The notes beneath the pieces are model-generated. The model saw only the letters and a list, made by a program, of their open reading frames with translations. It searched no databases and was not told where the DNA came from. This document shows positions 8,516-17,237 of a stretch of DNA of 64,000 nt, piece by piece. The first letter of the stretch is position 1. Each line of letters opens with the position of its first letter. Location of the stretch: NCBI RefSeq assembly GCF_034006665.1, contig NZ_JAVESI010000006.1:1-64000 (forward strand), in the 5' to 3' direction. The stretch is from Trichloromonas sp034006665. GTDB lineage: Bacteria > Desulfobacterota > Desulfuromonadia > Desulfuromonadales > Trichloromonadaceae. Position numbers and translations under genes: made by a program.

Positions 8516-8920
8516 TTACAGGTCCCCCGTCAGTTTCTGCAGCAGGAAAATCTTCGGATTGAGGTCGCGAACGCAGGCGATGAGCGCGGAAAGGGCCGCC
8601 TCATCCAACCCCTCCTCGCTGTCCCGCCCTTGAAAATAATTGTACCCTTTGGGCAGGGTCGAAAAACGCCCATCCCGCAACAAAGAGACATCGACCAGGT
8701 CGTTGACGCGCCCCTGTTCCTCCCAGGCTTCCCGGTAATTGAACTGGCGCGCGACCACATGCAACATCAGGCCGTTGGCGAACGCCCCCTTGACCTCGAA
8801 GGTAAACTCCCGAGGCGCGCCGTAATTTTCCGTACGCCCCCCCCGGGACACAACCCGCGCCCCCGCCTCTTCCAGCATCCGCCGTACCGTCTCCTCGGTC
8901 ATCGGCTTAATTTGCTCCAT
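8516..8920 (-). CDS. Hypothetical protein at the 3' end of the MoxR/VWA operon
   Basis: The 134-residue soluble protein begins MEQIKPMTEETVRRML, with AAGGAGG 7 nt before the ATG. No motif or membrane segment is recognised; the sequence looks alpha/beta (FTFEVKGAFANGLMLHVVARQF). It lies 25 bp downstream of the VWA-domain gene on the same strand, so it is probably co-transcribed with it and the MoxR-type ATPase. A substrate-linked or accessory role for that pair is only an inference. Confidence 0.6.
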   Translation of the reverse strand: MEQIKPMTEETVRRMLEEAGARVVSRGGRTENYGAPREFTFEVKGAFANGLMLHVVARQFNYREAWEEQGRVNDLVDVSLLRDGRFSTLPKGYNYFQGRDSEEGLDEAALSALIACVRDLNPKIFLLQKLTGDL

Positions 8921-8945
8921 GGCAAAACCTCCTTGAGACATTTTT

Positions 8946-10142
8946 TCAGACATCAAGCCGCAGTTCCACTCCCCAGGGGACCGGCCGCTCCCCCTCTCGG
9001 GTCAGCACCCAGAGGGTGGGATAATCCATCTGTTCCGGCGCCGGACCGATGCCGTCGGTGAGATAAATGACCGCGGCTGGGCGCGGCTGCATGGTGCGTG
9101 CATAGTCGAAAACCGGCCTCAAGTCGGTGAAACCACCCCCCTCAAAGATTTCCACCACTTCGGGCACGCCGCGGAACTGGTCGATACGCTGAATGCGGCT
9201 GCCGGCATAGAGGACGGTCAGACGACTTTCCCGGCCCCGGGCGATCTGCACCAGTTCGCGGGCAAAGGTTTCGCGCAGATTCTTCTGGTTGGTCGAGTCG
9301 CTGACGTCGACCCCGATGAGCAGATTCAGCCGCTGCCGTTTGCGGACACCCGGGGTTTCATGAACAAAACGCCGGTGCTCGCGCTTCCAGGTGGAGCGTC
9401 GGCCAACCCGACCGGCGGCGGCGACGAACTGACGCAGCACCTGTTTCCAGGGGATCGGTGACGGCGCCAGCAGCCCCTCGACCAGCAGCCGCAGATCCCC
9501 GGGAACTTCACCACCGCTCTTGCGATAGGCGTCCCGCGTCAGGCTGCGCACCATTTCCTCGGCCAGCGCCTCGGGGGTGCTGTCCGCCTCGGCCCAGATC
9601 TCGTGATCGTCGATGGTGGCAAGCTCCGCCGTCGCTTCGGGCAAAGGGGCGTCCTGCCCCTCGCCGCTTCCCTGGTCGGCGTCGACGGTAGCATCCCCCA
9701 GCCCCTGCCCGTCAAGATTACCGGTATCGAAGCTCTGACGGAGCAGGCGGTAGTATTCCTCCGCCGCCAGACCCTCGTCGAGTTTGAGCTTCCCGGGAAA
9801 GGCAGCCTGGGGGGGAAGATCCGCGATGGTTGGGTTGATGGCGAAATCGCAGGCGATGTCCCAGACGTGAAGCTGGCGACCCTTGCGCCGCGCCATGTGC
9901 AGATGGAGCACATGCTTGATCAGGTGTTCGAGTAGCGCCCGCTGTTCCTCGGGGGAAAAATCGGGCAGGCGCGCCGGATTGACGCAGAGCACCGGCGTGC
10001 CGTTGGCGATGGTCACCCCCAGCGCGGGCCCCTCGGCAGTCTCCCGCCGGCGGAAACCGATGAGAAAATGCCCGTAAAAAGGATGGCTCTTGAGCAACCG
10101 CACCACCGCATTTTCCAACCCCCGCAGCCCCTCACTCCTCAC
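8946..10142 (-). CDS. VWA-like protein with a degenerate metallopeptidase-like N-terminus (DUF2201 type)
   Basis: The 398 residues contain two parts. The N-terminal region resembles the DUF2201 predicted metallopeptidase domain (CDFAINPTIADLP). Where the family has a helix beginning HExxH, this protein reads HLIKH, with His73, His77 and His82 but Leu74 in place of Glu. An acidic linker follows (about 140-185). The C-terminus is a von Willebrand A-like domain with an intact MIDAS motif DVSDS and a late LTDG. Start is GTG with AAGGAG 6 nt upstream. It lies 18 bp after the MoxR-type ATPase gene. Such ATPase/VWA pairs act as metal-dependent chaperones or activation machines; the client here is unknown. 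Confidence 0.85.
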   Translation of the reverse strand: MRSEGLRGLENAVVRLLKSHPFYGHFLIGFRRRETAEGPALGVTIANGTPVLCVNPARLPDFSPEEQRALLEHLIKHVLHLHMARRKGRQLHVWDIACDFAINPTIADLPPQAAFPGKLKLDEGLAAEEYYRLLRQSFDTGNLDGQGLGDATVDADQGSGEGQDAPLPEATAELATIDDHEIWAEADSTPEALAEEMVRSLTRDAYRKSGGEVPGDLRLLVEGLLAPSPIPWKQVLRQFVAAAGRVGRRSTWKREHRRFVHETPGVRKRQRLNLLIGVDVSDSTNQKNLRETFARELVQIARGRESRLTVLYAGSRIQRIDQFRGVPEVVEIFEGGGFTDLRPVFDYARTMQPRPAAVIYLTDGIGPAPEQMDYPTLWVLTREGERPVPWGVELRLDV

Positions 10143-10160
10143 GTCTCACTCCTTATGTGC

Positions 10161-11222
10161 TCAGGATGCTTCCCGACTGATCTCGCCGATGGCATCGAGA
10201 ATGACCGCATCGTATTTGTCCTGCACCAGCAGGGTGGCCACCGGGGGATTTTTGACCAGCGACTTGACCATGGCGAAACGCATGTCCCGGGGAAGCACGG
10301 CGATATAGGCGACCAGATTCTCTTCCTGCCGCGCTGAAAGCCCCGGCTCGACTTCGAGAGTGGTGACCAGATCGTTCATAGTCACCGCCTGAAGGTCGTC
10401 CCGCTGGGCGCGTGCCCGTTCGGCGATCTCGTCCCAGCGATCCAGCACCTCCCGGGCCAAGACCGGCCGCGCCTGCTGGTCGGCGCACCAGCGCAGGAAC
10501 ATGATTGCCGCCTCTTTGCCGACGATCCCGGCGTAGACTTCCATCTCCAACTCGGCGGGAAAACGGCAACTCTTGCGCAAGACGCTGACCATCTCCCAAG
10601 CGCGCTCCGTCGGCTCCATCTGCATATCGAGAGAACTCCCCTGTTTGGCCAGGAGATTGGGGTGGCCGGCGAGAAACTGTTGCACGCCGAGATCCAGATC
10701 CCGGGACTTGGCGTAGCGGGCCCAGCAGGCGTAATCGGTTTCCACGTAGATCATGACCATGCGGTCGAGCAGGGCGCGGTCAAGGGTCGCCACTTGATAG
10801 GTGCCGTCGGGCGGGTTGATCGACACCACCACCTTGTGCTTGGAATCGAGACGGTGGGTGTGCAGAGCACGACACTGCCCCTCGGCGGGAGGCTCGACGA
10901 ACTGGAAAATCGCCTGTAGGGTATCCTCCTGCTGAGCGCGGTTGAGTTCATCGCAGTGGATGATCGTCTCGGGCTCATCGGCCCCCGGCCACCAACTGGG
11001 ACGCGACCAATGCATTACCTCCTCCTGCCGGTAGGGGATACCGACGAGATCGCCGACCTCCATCTGCCCAAGACGCAGTGAGGTATAGCACCGCCCGATT
11101 TCCCGGCAGACCTGAATAATCCCCGCCGTCTTCCCGACCCCCCGGTGGCCGACCACACAGGGGGTGAGGCTGGTTTTGACGAGGATTTCCCTAAGCACGA
11201 CCTTCATCTGTTCGACATTCAT
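10161..11222 (-). CDS. MoxR-type AAA+ ATPase
   Basis: A 353-residue AAA+ protein with Walker A GHRGVGKT, Walker B IIHCDELNRA and a sensor-like segment VVVSINPPDG followed by arginines (LDRALLDRM). AAGGTG precedes the ATG. It is first in an operon with the VWA protein and the 134-residue hypothetical. In characterised systems MoxR ATPases remodel or insert cofactors into client complexes together with a VWA partner. No obvious client enzyme lies next to it. Confidence 0.9.
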   Translation of the reverse strand: MNVEQMKVVLREILVKTSLTPCVVGHRGVGKTAGIIQVCREIGRCYTSLRLGQMEVGDLVGIPYRQEEVMHWSRPSWWPGADEPETIIHCDELNRAQQEDTLQAIFQFVEPPAEGQCRALHTHRLDSKHKVVVSINPPDGTYQVATLDRALLDRMVMIYVETDYACWARYAKSRDLDLGVQQFLAGHPNLLAKQGSSLDMQMEPTERAWEMVSVLRKSCRFPAELEMEVYAGIVGKEAAIMFLRWCADQQARPVLAREVLDRWDEIAERARAQRDDLQAVTMNDLVTTLEVEPGLSARQEENLVAYIAVLPRDMRFAMVKSLVKNPPVATLLVQDKYDAVILDAIGEISREAS

Positions 11223-11279
11223 GGTTCACCTTTATTCATGGGGTAGCAACCCTTGAGGATAACGCAAAATATATGGACA

Positions 11280-11354
11280 CGTCCATCCTTGAAAGGACGA
11301 CGCAAAGGGGGAAGACTGCAGCAGTCTTCCCCCTTTGGTGCTGAAGGATGGACG
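11280..11354. repeat. Long two-part inverted repeat (possible terminator or cruciform)
   Basis: The inner arms are a perfect 17-bp palindrome, CAAAGGGGGAAGACTGC (11303-11319), one base, and the complement at 11321-11337. Outer arms CGTCCATCCTT (11280-11290) and AAGGATGGACG (11344-11354) are also perfectly complementary. The whole can form one long hairpin with an internal bulge. It lies 6 bp beyond the thiol peroxidase stop codon and upstream of the MoxR-type ATPase. It lacks a clear T tract, so termination is plausible but not certain; it could also be a small repeat element. Confidence 0.75.
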
Positions 11355-11360
11355 CTCAGC

Positions 11361-11879
11361 CTAGAGCAAGGCGCGGGCCGCCGCCAAAGCCGCCTTGTAG
11401 TCGGGCTCGGCGGTCACTTCCTTGACGATCTCCTGATAGGCGATGGTTCCCTGTTGATCAATCACCAGCACCGCCCGGGCCAGAAGCTTGAGTTCGTCGA
11501 TGAGCAGGCCGTAACTCAGGCCGAAGGAACGCTCCTGGTAGTCGGACAGGGTCTTGACCTTCTCGATGCCGGCATTACCGCACCAGCGCTTCTGGGCGAA
11601 AGGGAGATCGAGGCTGATGGTGTAAACGACAACGTTTTCGGGCAGCTTGGCCGCTTCCTCGTTGAACTTGCGGGTCATGGTATCGCACACCGGAGTATCG
11701 AGGGAAGGAACCACGGTAATCACCCGCACTTTCCCTTGGCTGTCGGCCAGGGTCACCGGCTGCAAGCCGTTGTCGACCACCTTGAAGTCAGGGGCGGCGG
11801 AGCCGATCTTGAGCTCGGGGCCGAGCAGGGTCACGGGGTTGCCTTTGAAGGTAATCACGCCGGTTTTTTTCTGGGTCAT
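11361..11879 (-). CDS. tpx: Thiol peroxidase (atypical 2-Cys peroxiredoxin)
   Basis: The 172 residues match the Tpx family in length. The peroxidatic Cys65 sits in SLDTPVCDTMT and the resolving Cys100 in KRWCGNAGI, the diagnostic pair. It reduces hydrogen and alkyl peroxides at the expense of thioredoxin. AGGAGG precedes the ATG. It forms its own unit between the long inverted repeat (downstream) and the radical SAM gene (upstream). Confidence 0.96.
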   Translation of the reverse strand: MTQKKTGVITFKGNPVTLLGPELKIGSAAPDFKVVDNGLQPVTLADSQGKVRVITVVPSLDTPVCDTMTRKFNEEAAKLPENVVVYTISLDLPFAQKRWCGNAGIEKVKTLSDYQERSFGLSYGLLIDELKLLARAVLVIDQQGTIAYQEIVKEVTAEPDYKAALAAARALL

Positions 11880-11966
11880 GTCAGATCCTCCTGGGATAAT
11901 TATGATCTTTTTTGTCTTCTTTTATCTTTCTTTGTCCGTTTTGTCAACCGCCAACCCACAAAAAAT

Positions 11967-13700
11967 TCACCCATCCCGGCAGACGCCACAGTCCACGCAA
12001 CCGTCGAAGCAACGCCGGGAGGTGCGACCGGCCAGAGCCTCGTTATATTCCCCCCGCAGAAATTCCCGGCGCACGCCACTGTCGATGACCTCCCAGGGGA
12101 AGATCTCGTCCGCCCCGCGCTCCCGGGTGACGTAGAAATCGGGATCGAGTTCCGCCTTTCGGCAGGCGGCCTTGAGATTCATTCCCGCCGCAAGGTCGGG
12201 GAGCAGCCGCCCGACCCGGCGGTCGCCACGCGCGAGGAGCGCCTGCAACACCGCGCTGCGGGTGGACTCGAAGATGATTTCAGTGTTGGCCATACGCCCC
12301 ACCGCCGGACGCAATTTCTGGAAGATCCCCTTGAGACGCTTCTCGCCGGCCATTCCCGCCCACTGGAAGGGGGTAAAGGGTTTGGGGATGAAAGGATTGA
12401 CGGAGATCGTCAGTGTGCCGAGCCGTCCCTGTTTTTTCCCTTCCGCCACCCAGATGCTGCGGATCTCTGCGAGCAGATCGAGCATTTCGGCAATATCCGT
12501 ATCCGTCTCGCCGGGCAAACCAACCAGGAAATAGAGCTTCAGATTAAGGATGCCCCCCTCGCCGAGAAGGTGGACAGCATCCAGAATCTGCTCGCGGGTG
12601 AGCCCCTTGTTGACCGTATCGCGCATGCGCTGACTCCCCGCCTCGGGCGCCAGAGCCAGGGTGCGATGGCCGGAGGTTTTGAGCGCCGCGACCTCTTCGG
12701 CGGTGAGGGAATCAATGCGCAGGCTCGCCACCGACACCTTCCCGCCCCGGTCGAGGATCGCCCGGTCCAGCTCGGCGATCCGTGAATAGTCGGAGACCGC
12801 CGCGCCGACCAGCCCGACCTTCTCCCGCTCACAGAGTCCGAGGTCGACCTGCTCCAGCAGCACATCGAGAGAGCGCTCCCGGGGGGGAAGATAGATGTAA
12901 CCGGCGGCACAGAAGCGGCAGCCCCGGCCGCAGCCCCGGGAGATCTCGGTGAGGGCCATGTCGGAAAACTCCGTCGCCTCGGTCAGGACGAAGGAGCGGC
13001 TGGCGGTCCGGTCCAAATCCCGCACCCATTGCCGCGCAACCCGCGCCGGTGCCGACGGGGAGCGAACCCAGCCGCTGAGGGTGCCGTCGGCGGCCACCTC
13101 GGGTTGGTACAAGGAAGGGACATAGATGCCGGGAGCAACTGCCAGGCGGTCGAAAAGCTCAGGGCGCGTCAGATCCCTCCCGCCCTTGAGCGTTTCAATC
13201 AGCTCCGGCACAATGACCTCCCCCTCGCCGACGGCGAAAAGATCCATGATCTCCGCCAGGGGTTCGGGATTGAGAAAGGCGCAGACCCCGCCGGCCAGGA
13301 GCAGGGGATAGTTGCTCCCTCGTTCCCCGCGCCACAGGGGCAGGCGGGCCAGATCGAAAAGTACCGGCAGGTGCAGGTAATCGTTTTCAAAGGAAATGGA
13401 AAAGGCGATAAGGTCGAAATCGGTGAGAAGGCGCCCCGTTTCAAGGGAAAAAAGGGGATAGCCGGTTTTACGATGCTCCGCCAGGGATTCGCCATCGGGG
13501 AGGAAGAAACGTTCGCAGAGCGTGTCTTCCCGGGCGTTGAGCAGATGGTAGAGGGTCAGGAACCCGAGATTGCTCATCGCCTGACGGTAGGTGTTGGGAT
13601 AGACCAAGGCGACACTCAGCCGGCCGCCCCAGGGCTTGGACTGGCTCCCCGACTCCCCGGCCAGAAGTTTCCGGGCCTCTTCAATCAGTTTACGGGACAT
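11967..13700 (-). CDS. Radical SAM protein of the TIGR03960-like group
   Basis: 577 residues. The N-terminal half (about 1-235) resembles the B12-binding-like region of these proteins (SVALVYPNTYRQAMSNLGF). The radical SAM core carries the 4Fe-4S motif CGRGCRFC in SRGCGRGCRFCAAGY, followed by barrel motifs (LYFLVGLPGETDTDI). The C-terminus ends in a second cysteine cluster (CFDGCVDCGVC) that could hold another iron-sulfur site. The family is often encoded beside or fused to a TIGR03936 domain, which is absent here. Substrate is unknown. It lies downstream of ftsZ beyond a terminator, so is probably transcribed on its own. Confidence 0.85.
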   Translation of the reverse strand: MSRKLIEEARKLLAGESGSQSKPWGGRLSVALVYPNTYRQAMSNLGFLTLYHLLNAREDTLCERFFLPDGESLAEHRKTGYPLFSLETGRLLTDFDLIAFSISFENDYLHLPVLFDLARLPLWRGERGSNYPLLLAGGVCAFLNPEPLAEIMDLFAVGEGEVIVPELIETLKGGRDLTRPELFDRLAVAPGIYVPSLYQPEVAADGTLSGWVRSPSAPARVARQWVRDLDRTASRSFVLTEATEFSDMALTEISRGCGRGCRFCAAGYIYLPPRERSLDVLLEQVDLGLCEREKVGLVGAAVSDYSRIAELDRAILDRGGKVSVASLRIDSLTAEEVAALKTSGHRTLALAPEAGSQRMRDTVNKGLTREQILDAVHLLGEGGILNLKLYFLVGLPGETDTDIAEMLDLLAEIRSIWVAEGKKQGRLGTLTISVNPFIPKPFTPFQWAGMAGEKRLKGIFQKLRPAVGRMANTEIIFESTRSAVLQALLARGDRRVGRLLPDLAAGMNLKAACRKAELDPDFYVTRERGADEIFPWEVIDSGVRREFLRGEYNEALAGRTSRRCFDGCVDCGVCRDG

Positions 13701-13729
13701 GGGCTCCGATCGCCGGCACCAGGCCGGCG

Positions 13730-13767
13730 GAAAAAAACACGGGAACCGCGCCTCGCGGTCCCCGTGT
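13730..13767 (-). terminator. Rho-independent terminator of the dcw cluster after ftsZ
   Basis: Read on the minus strand, ACACGGGGACCGCG pairs with CGCGGTTCCCGTGT across an AGG loop and is followed by seven Ts. It lies about 110 bp beyond the ftsZ stop and ends the cell-division/peptidoglycan operon. Confidence 0.93.
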
Positions 13768-13877
13768 CGAGAGAGTCATTTATGGGTGTCCATTCCGCCG
13801 AAAATCCGGCTTTCAATCGGGCGGAGTACCGTACCGATCAGTCGACGGTCTCGTGACTGGACGCGCGGGTGCGCCGA

Positions 13878-15026
13878 TCAGTCAACCCGGCGGCGCAGGA
13901 AAGTCGGAATATCGTATTCCTGATCCTCGCTCAACGGAGCACGCATGGCCGCCCGGGCCGGTTCCCGGGGAGCGCGATCGCGCAGGAAGGTCGGCACGTC
14001 GTGCTCGTTCTTACCCGGCGGAACCAGCGGCCGCCCGATGAAATCGCCCGGCTTGCGTACCTTGTCGAAGGAGGCGCCGAACCCGGTGGCGATGGCGGTG
14101 ATCTTCAGACGGTCGCCGAGATCCTCGTCGATCACCAAACCGACAATGATGTTGGCATCTTCATGGACCTTCTCATGGATGATGCGGGAAGCTTCCTCGA
14201 ACTCTTCCATGGTCATGTTGGAAGATCCGGAGATGTTCACCAGCACCCCCTTGGCCCCGGAAATGTCGATATCTTCCAGAAGCGGGCTGCTGATCGCCTG
14301 GTGAGCCGCCTCGGAGGCGCGCTTCTCCCCTTCGGCCATGCCGATACCCATCATCGCCATGCCGCGCTCGCTCATGATCGCCTTGACGTCGGCAAAGTCG
14401 ACGTTGATCAGACCGCTGGTGGTGATCAGGTCGGAAATCCCCTGCACCGCTTGGCGCAGGACGTCATCGGAAGGCTTGAAAGCATCGAGAATACTCATGT
14501 TCTTGCCGGCCAGGCCGAGCAACCGATCGTTAGGGATGACGATCAGCGAGTCGACCACCTTCTTCAGCGCTTCGACACCGTCTTCGGCCTTTTTCAGGCG
14601 CTGGCGTCCTTCCCGGCTGAAGGGCTTGGTGACCACGCCGACGGTGAGCGCTCCGAGTTCTTTGGCCACCTCGGCAATCACCGGTGCGGCGCCGGTGCCG
14701 GTACCGCCGCCGAGACCGGCGGCGATAAAGACCATATCGGCCCCTTCCAGCACCTCGGCCAGACGGGCACGATCTTCCAGAGCGGCTTCCCGGCCCATCT
14801 CGGGGTTGGCGCCGGCGCCGAGACCCTTGGTCAATTTGCCGCCGAGCTGGATCTTCATCGGCGCGCGGCTGACGCGTAAGGCCTGGGCATCGGTATTGGC
14901 GCTGTAAAATTCGACCCCATCAATCTTCGAGGCGATCATGGTATTGACGGCGTTACCGCCGCCGCCGCCGACGCCAATGACTTTAATCCGCGCGGCCTGA
15001 TCTATTTTTTCGTCGAATTCGAACAT
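13878..15026 (-). CDS. ftsZ: Cell division protein FtsZ (tubulin-like GTPase) with a duplicated C-terminal peptide
   Basis: 382 residues. It forms the Z ring at midcell. The GTP-binding signature GGGTGTGAAP and the synergy loop (NVDFADVKAIMS) are intact. The C-terminal conserved peptide that docks FtsA and other partners appears twice: HDVPTFLRDR at residues 342-351 and YDIPTFLRRRVD at 371-382. The ATG at 15024-15026 (MFEFDEKID) has GGAGGA upstream; the longer frame to 15095 does not look coding. It is the last gene of the dcw cluster, 88 bp after ftsA. Confidence 0.98.
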   Translation of the reverse strand: MFEFDEKIDQAARIKVIGVGGGGGNAVNTMIASKIDGVEFYSANTDAQALRVSRAPMKIQLGGKLTKGLGAGANPEMGREAALEDRARLAEVLEGADMVFIAAGLGGGTGTGAAPVIAEVAKELGALTVGVVTKPFSREGRQRLKKAEDGVEALKKVVDSLIVIPNDRLLGLAGKNMSILDAFKPSDDVLRQAVQGISDLITTSGLINVDFADVKAIMSERGMAMMGIGMAEGEKRASEAAHQAISSPLLEDIDISGAKGVLVNISGSSNMTMEEFEEASRIIHEKVHEDANIIVGLVIDEDLGDRLKITAIATGFGASFDKVRKPGDFIGRPLVPPGKNEHDVPTFLRDRAPREPARAAMRAPLSEDQEYDIPTFLRRRVD

Positions 15027-15114
15027 GACTCCTCCGTTCGCTATGCTCGGGCGCCCCTCTCCGCAGGGGCGTCCAATCGGTTGGTATCCTAGCATATTCC
15101 GGATATCAATTGCC

Positions 15115-16347
15115 TTAAAAAAACTCGCCGAACCACTCTTTCATCCGCCGGATGATCTTGTCGAAAACATTCTCCTGGCCGATGCTGAAGTTCCTGGTCT
15201 GCAGGTTCTTGCTGCCGTATTTCACCAGGCCCACGCCGGTGGCGTAAATCGGGGAATTGACCACATCGGAAAGACCACCGATGTCCCGGGGCAGGCCGCG
15301 CCGCACCGGCAGGTTGAAAACCTGTTCGGCCAATTCCGGCATCCCCGGAAGGATGCAGGTGCCGCCAGTAATGACCACCCCCGAAGCGATGAGATCAGCG
15401 AAGCCACTGCGCACGATCTCGCGATTGACCAGAGTGAAGATCTCCTCCACCCGGGGTTCAAGAATCTCCGCCAAGAGCTGCCGGGAAAGGATACGCGGCT
15501 CGCGTCCGCCGACGGAAGGCACCTCGATGGTCTCGTCCTTGCCGACCATGGAGGTCAGGCAGCAGCCGTACTGCTGCTTGATCTTTTCGGCCTCACCCAC
15601 CGGGGTCCGCAGGCCGACGGCGATATCGTTGGTCAGGTGGTTGCCGCCCAGGGAAAGGACGGCGGTGTGCTTGATGGCGCCGTCGACGAAGATGGCGATG
15701 TCGGTGGTACCGCCGCCGATATCGATCATCGCTACGCCCAGCTCCTTTTCGTCCGGCGACAGCACCGCCTCGGCCGAAGCGAGCTGTTCCAGAACGATGT
15801 CGGCCACGTCGCAGCCGGCGCGCTGGCAGCTTTTGACGATGTTCTGGGCGCTGGCGATAGCGCCGGTGACGATGTGCACCTTGGCTTCCAGCCGCACCCC
15901 GCTCATGCCCAGGGGCTCCTTGATGCCGTCCTGATCGTCGATGATGAATTCCTGGGGGAGGATGTGGATCACCTCGCGGTCCATGGGAATGGCGATGGCC
16001 TTGGCCGCATCAATGACCCGGCGCACGTCGTCGCTGGTCACCTCGCGGTTCTTGATGGCGATCACCCCCTGGGAGTTGAAACCCTTGATGTGCCCTCCGG
16101 CGATGCCGGCGAAGACCGACTTGATCTCGCAGCCAGCCATCAGTTCGGCCTCACGAATCGACTTCTGGATCGCCTCGACGGTGCCGTCGATGTTGATCAC
16201 CATCCCCTTGCGCAGACCCTTCGACGGGCTGGTGCCGATACCGACGATATCCAGACCGTCCTCGGTCAGATTGCCGATGATCGCGCAGATCTTGGTGGTG
16301 CCGATGTCGAGACCGACGATCAGGTTGTCTCCTCTTCTGTTGCTCAT
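15115..16347 (-). CDS. ftsA: Cell division protein FtsA
   Basis: 410-residue actin-like ATPase that anchors FtsZ filaments to the membrane. The phosphate-1 motif LDIGTTKICAIIG, the phosphate-2 segment VAMIDIGGGTTDIAIF and the adenosine motif (GVVITGGTC) are visible. The C-terminus ends with the amphipathic helix that binds membrane (FDKIIRRMKEWFGEFF). The start at MSNRRGDN follows AAGGGAG; the longer frame overlaps ftsQ and is unlikely. Positioned between ftsQ and ftsZ in canonical order. Confidence 0.97.
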   Translation of the reverse strand: MSNRRGDNLIVGLDIGTTKICAIIGNLTEDGLDIVGIGTSPSKGLRKGMVINIDGTVEAIQKSIREAELMAGCEIKSVFAGIAGGHIKGFNSQGVIAIKNREVTSDDVRRVIDAAKAIAIPMDREVIHILPQEFIIDDQDGIKEPLGMSGVRLEAKVHIVTGAIASAQNIVKSCQRAGCDVADIVLEQLASAEAVLSPDEKELGVAMIDIGGGTTDIAIFVDGAIKHTAVLSLGGNHLTNDIAVGLRTPVGEAEKIKQQYGCCLTSMVGKDETIEVPSVGGREPRILSRQLLAEILEPRVEEIFTLVNREIVRSGFADLIASGVVITGGTCILPGMPELAEQVFNLPVRRGLPRDIGGLSDVVNSPIYATGVGLVKYGSKNLQTRNFSIGQENVFDKIIRRMKEWFGEFF

Positions 16348-16369
16348 AGCGCTCCCTTCCCCCCGGATG

Positions 16370-17221
16370 CTAGCCCTTGCGGGTGAGCCCGGTTTCCACT
16401 TTGACGACAATCCGGTCCATGACGTTCAGATCGATATATTTGAGAGCCCGCAGACGCGGCTCGAGTTCTTTGTAAATCCGCTCCAGGCGATCCAGCTTGG
16501 CACCGTAGCTCCCGTCGCCCATGCGCACCGGCACCCCACCAGCACAGGCATACAAAACGATTTCCCCCGTTTGGTCAAGGTGAATTTCCGACACATCCTC
16601 CAGCCCGAAAATCCGCCGCCCGGCCAACTCCCCGACCAGTTCCACCATCTCCCGCAACCGGGCTTGCGCCTCATCCGGCCGCTCCAGCAGATCCTTGCGT
16701 TCAAGACCGGTAATGACGGGGAAATCGAGGCTGTCGTTGACTTCGAGAACCTTGAAGATTTCGCCGTCGCCGTCGACGTAATAAAGATAGTCGAGATTGA
16801 TGACCGCCTTCGGGTGGCGTTCCTCGACCTTGATGACCACCGTCCGCGGGAAAAGCCGCCGGACCTCGGCGCGCCTGACCCAGGGATTTTCTTCGATTTT
16901 GCGGCCAATGCGGGTCAGGTCGAGCTCGAAGATGTTGTGCCCAAGGCGCACGTCGGAAAGGGCGGCGATCTCTTCTTCAGCGACCCGGGAGGCGTTCTCG
17001 ACGCGCACCTCGTTCACCTTGAAATACTTGGAATCGAAGAGCAGTTTGGCCATCAGCCCGCCACCGGCGACGATCAACACCAAGCTGACCGCGACCGCCG
17101 TAACATACAGCAACCGGCGGAAAAACCCCGACCAGTCGCGGGGAGGTCGGGGCGGCCGCTTCGGCTTGAGCCGTCGGTTACTCTTGACCTTGGCATTCTT
17201 CGCTGGCTTGAAATCGCGCAT
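16370..17221 (-). CDS. ftsQ: Cell division protein FtsQ
   Basis: 283-residue bitopic membrane protein of the divisome. A basic, proline-rich cytoplasmic tail (residues 1-30) precedes one membrane segment (about 38-60). The POTRA domain follows (FKVNEVRVENASRVAEEEI), then the beta domain (NPWVRRAEVRRLFPRTVVIKVEERHP). It bridges early and late division proteins through FtsL/FtsB. Start at MRDFKPAKN follows GGGAAG. It lies 16 bp after ddl. Confidence 0.94.
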   Translation of the reverse strand: MRDFKPAKNAKVKSNRRLKPKRPPRPPRDWSGFFRRLLYVTAVAVSLVLIVAGGGLMAKLLFDSKYFKVNEVRVENASRVAEEEIAALSDVRLGHNIFELDLTRIGRKIEENPWVRRAEVRRLFPRTVVIKVEERHPKAVINLDYLYYVDGDGEIFKVLEVNDSLDFPVITGLERKDLLERPDEAQARLREMVELVGELAGRRIFGLEDVSEIHLDQTGEIVLYACAGGVPVRMGDGSYGAKLDRLERIYKELEPRLRALKYIDLNVMDRIVVKVETGLTRKG

Positions 17222-17237
17222 AGCTTCCCACTGACCG

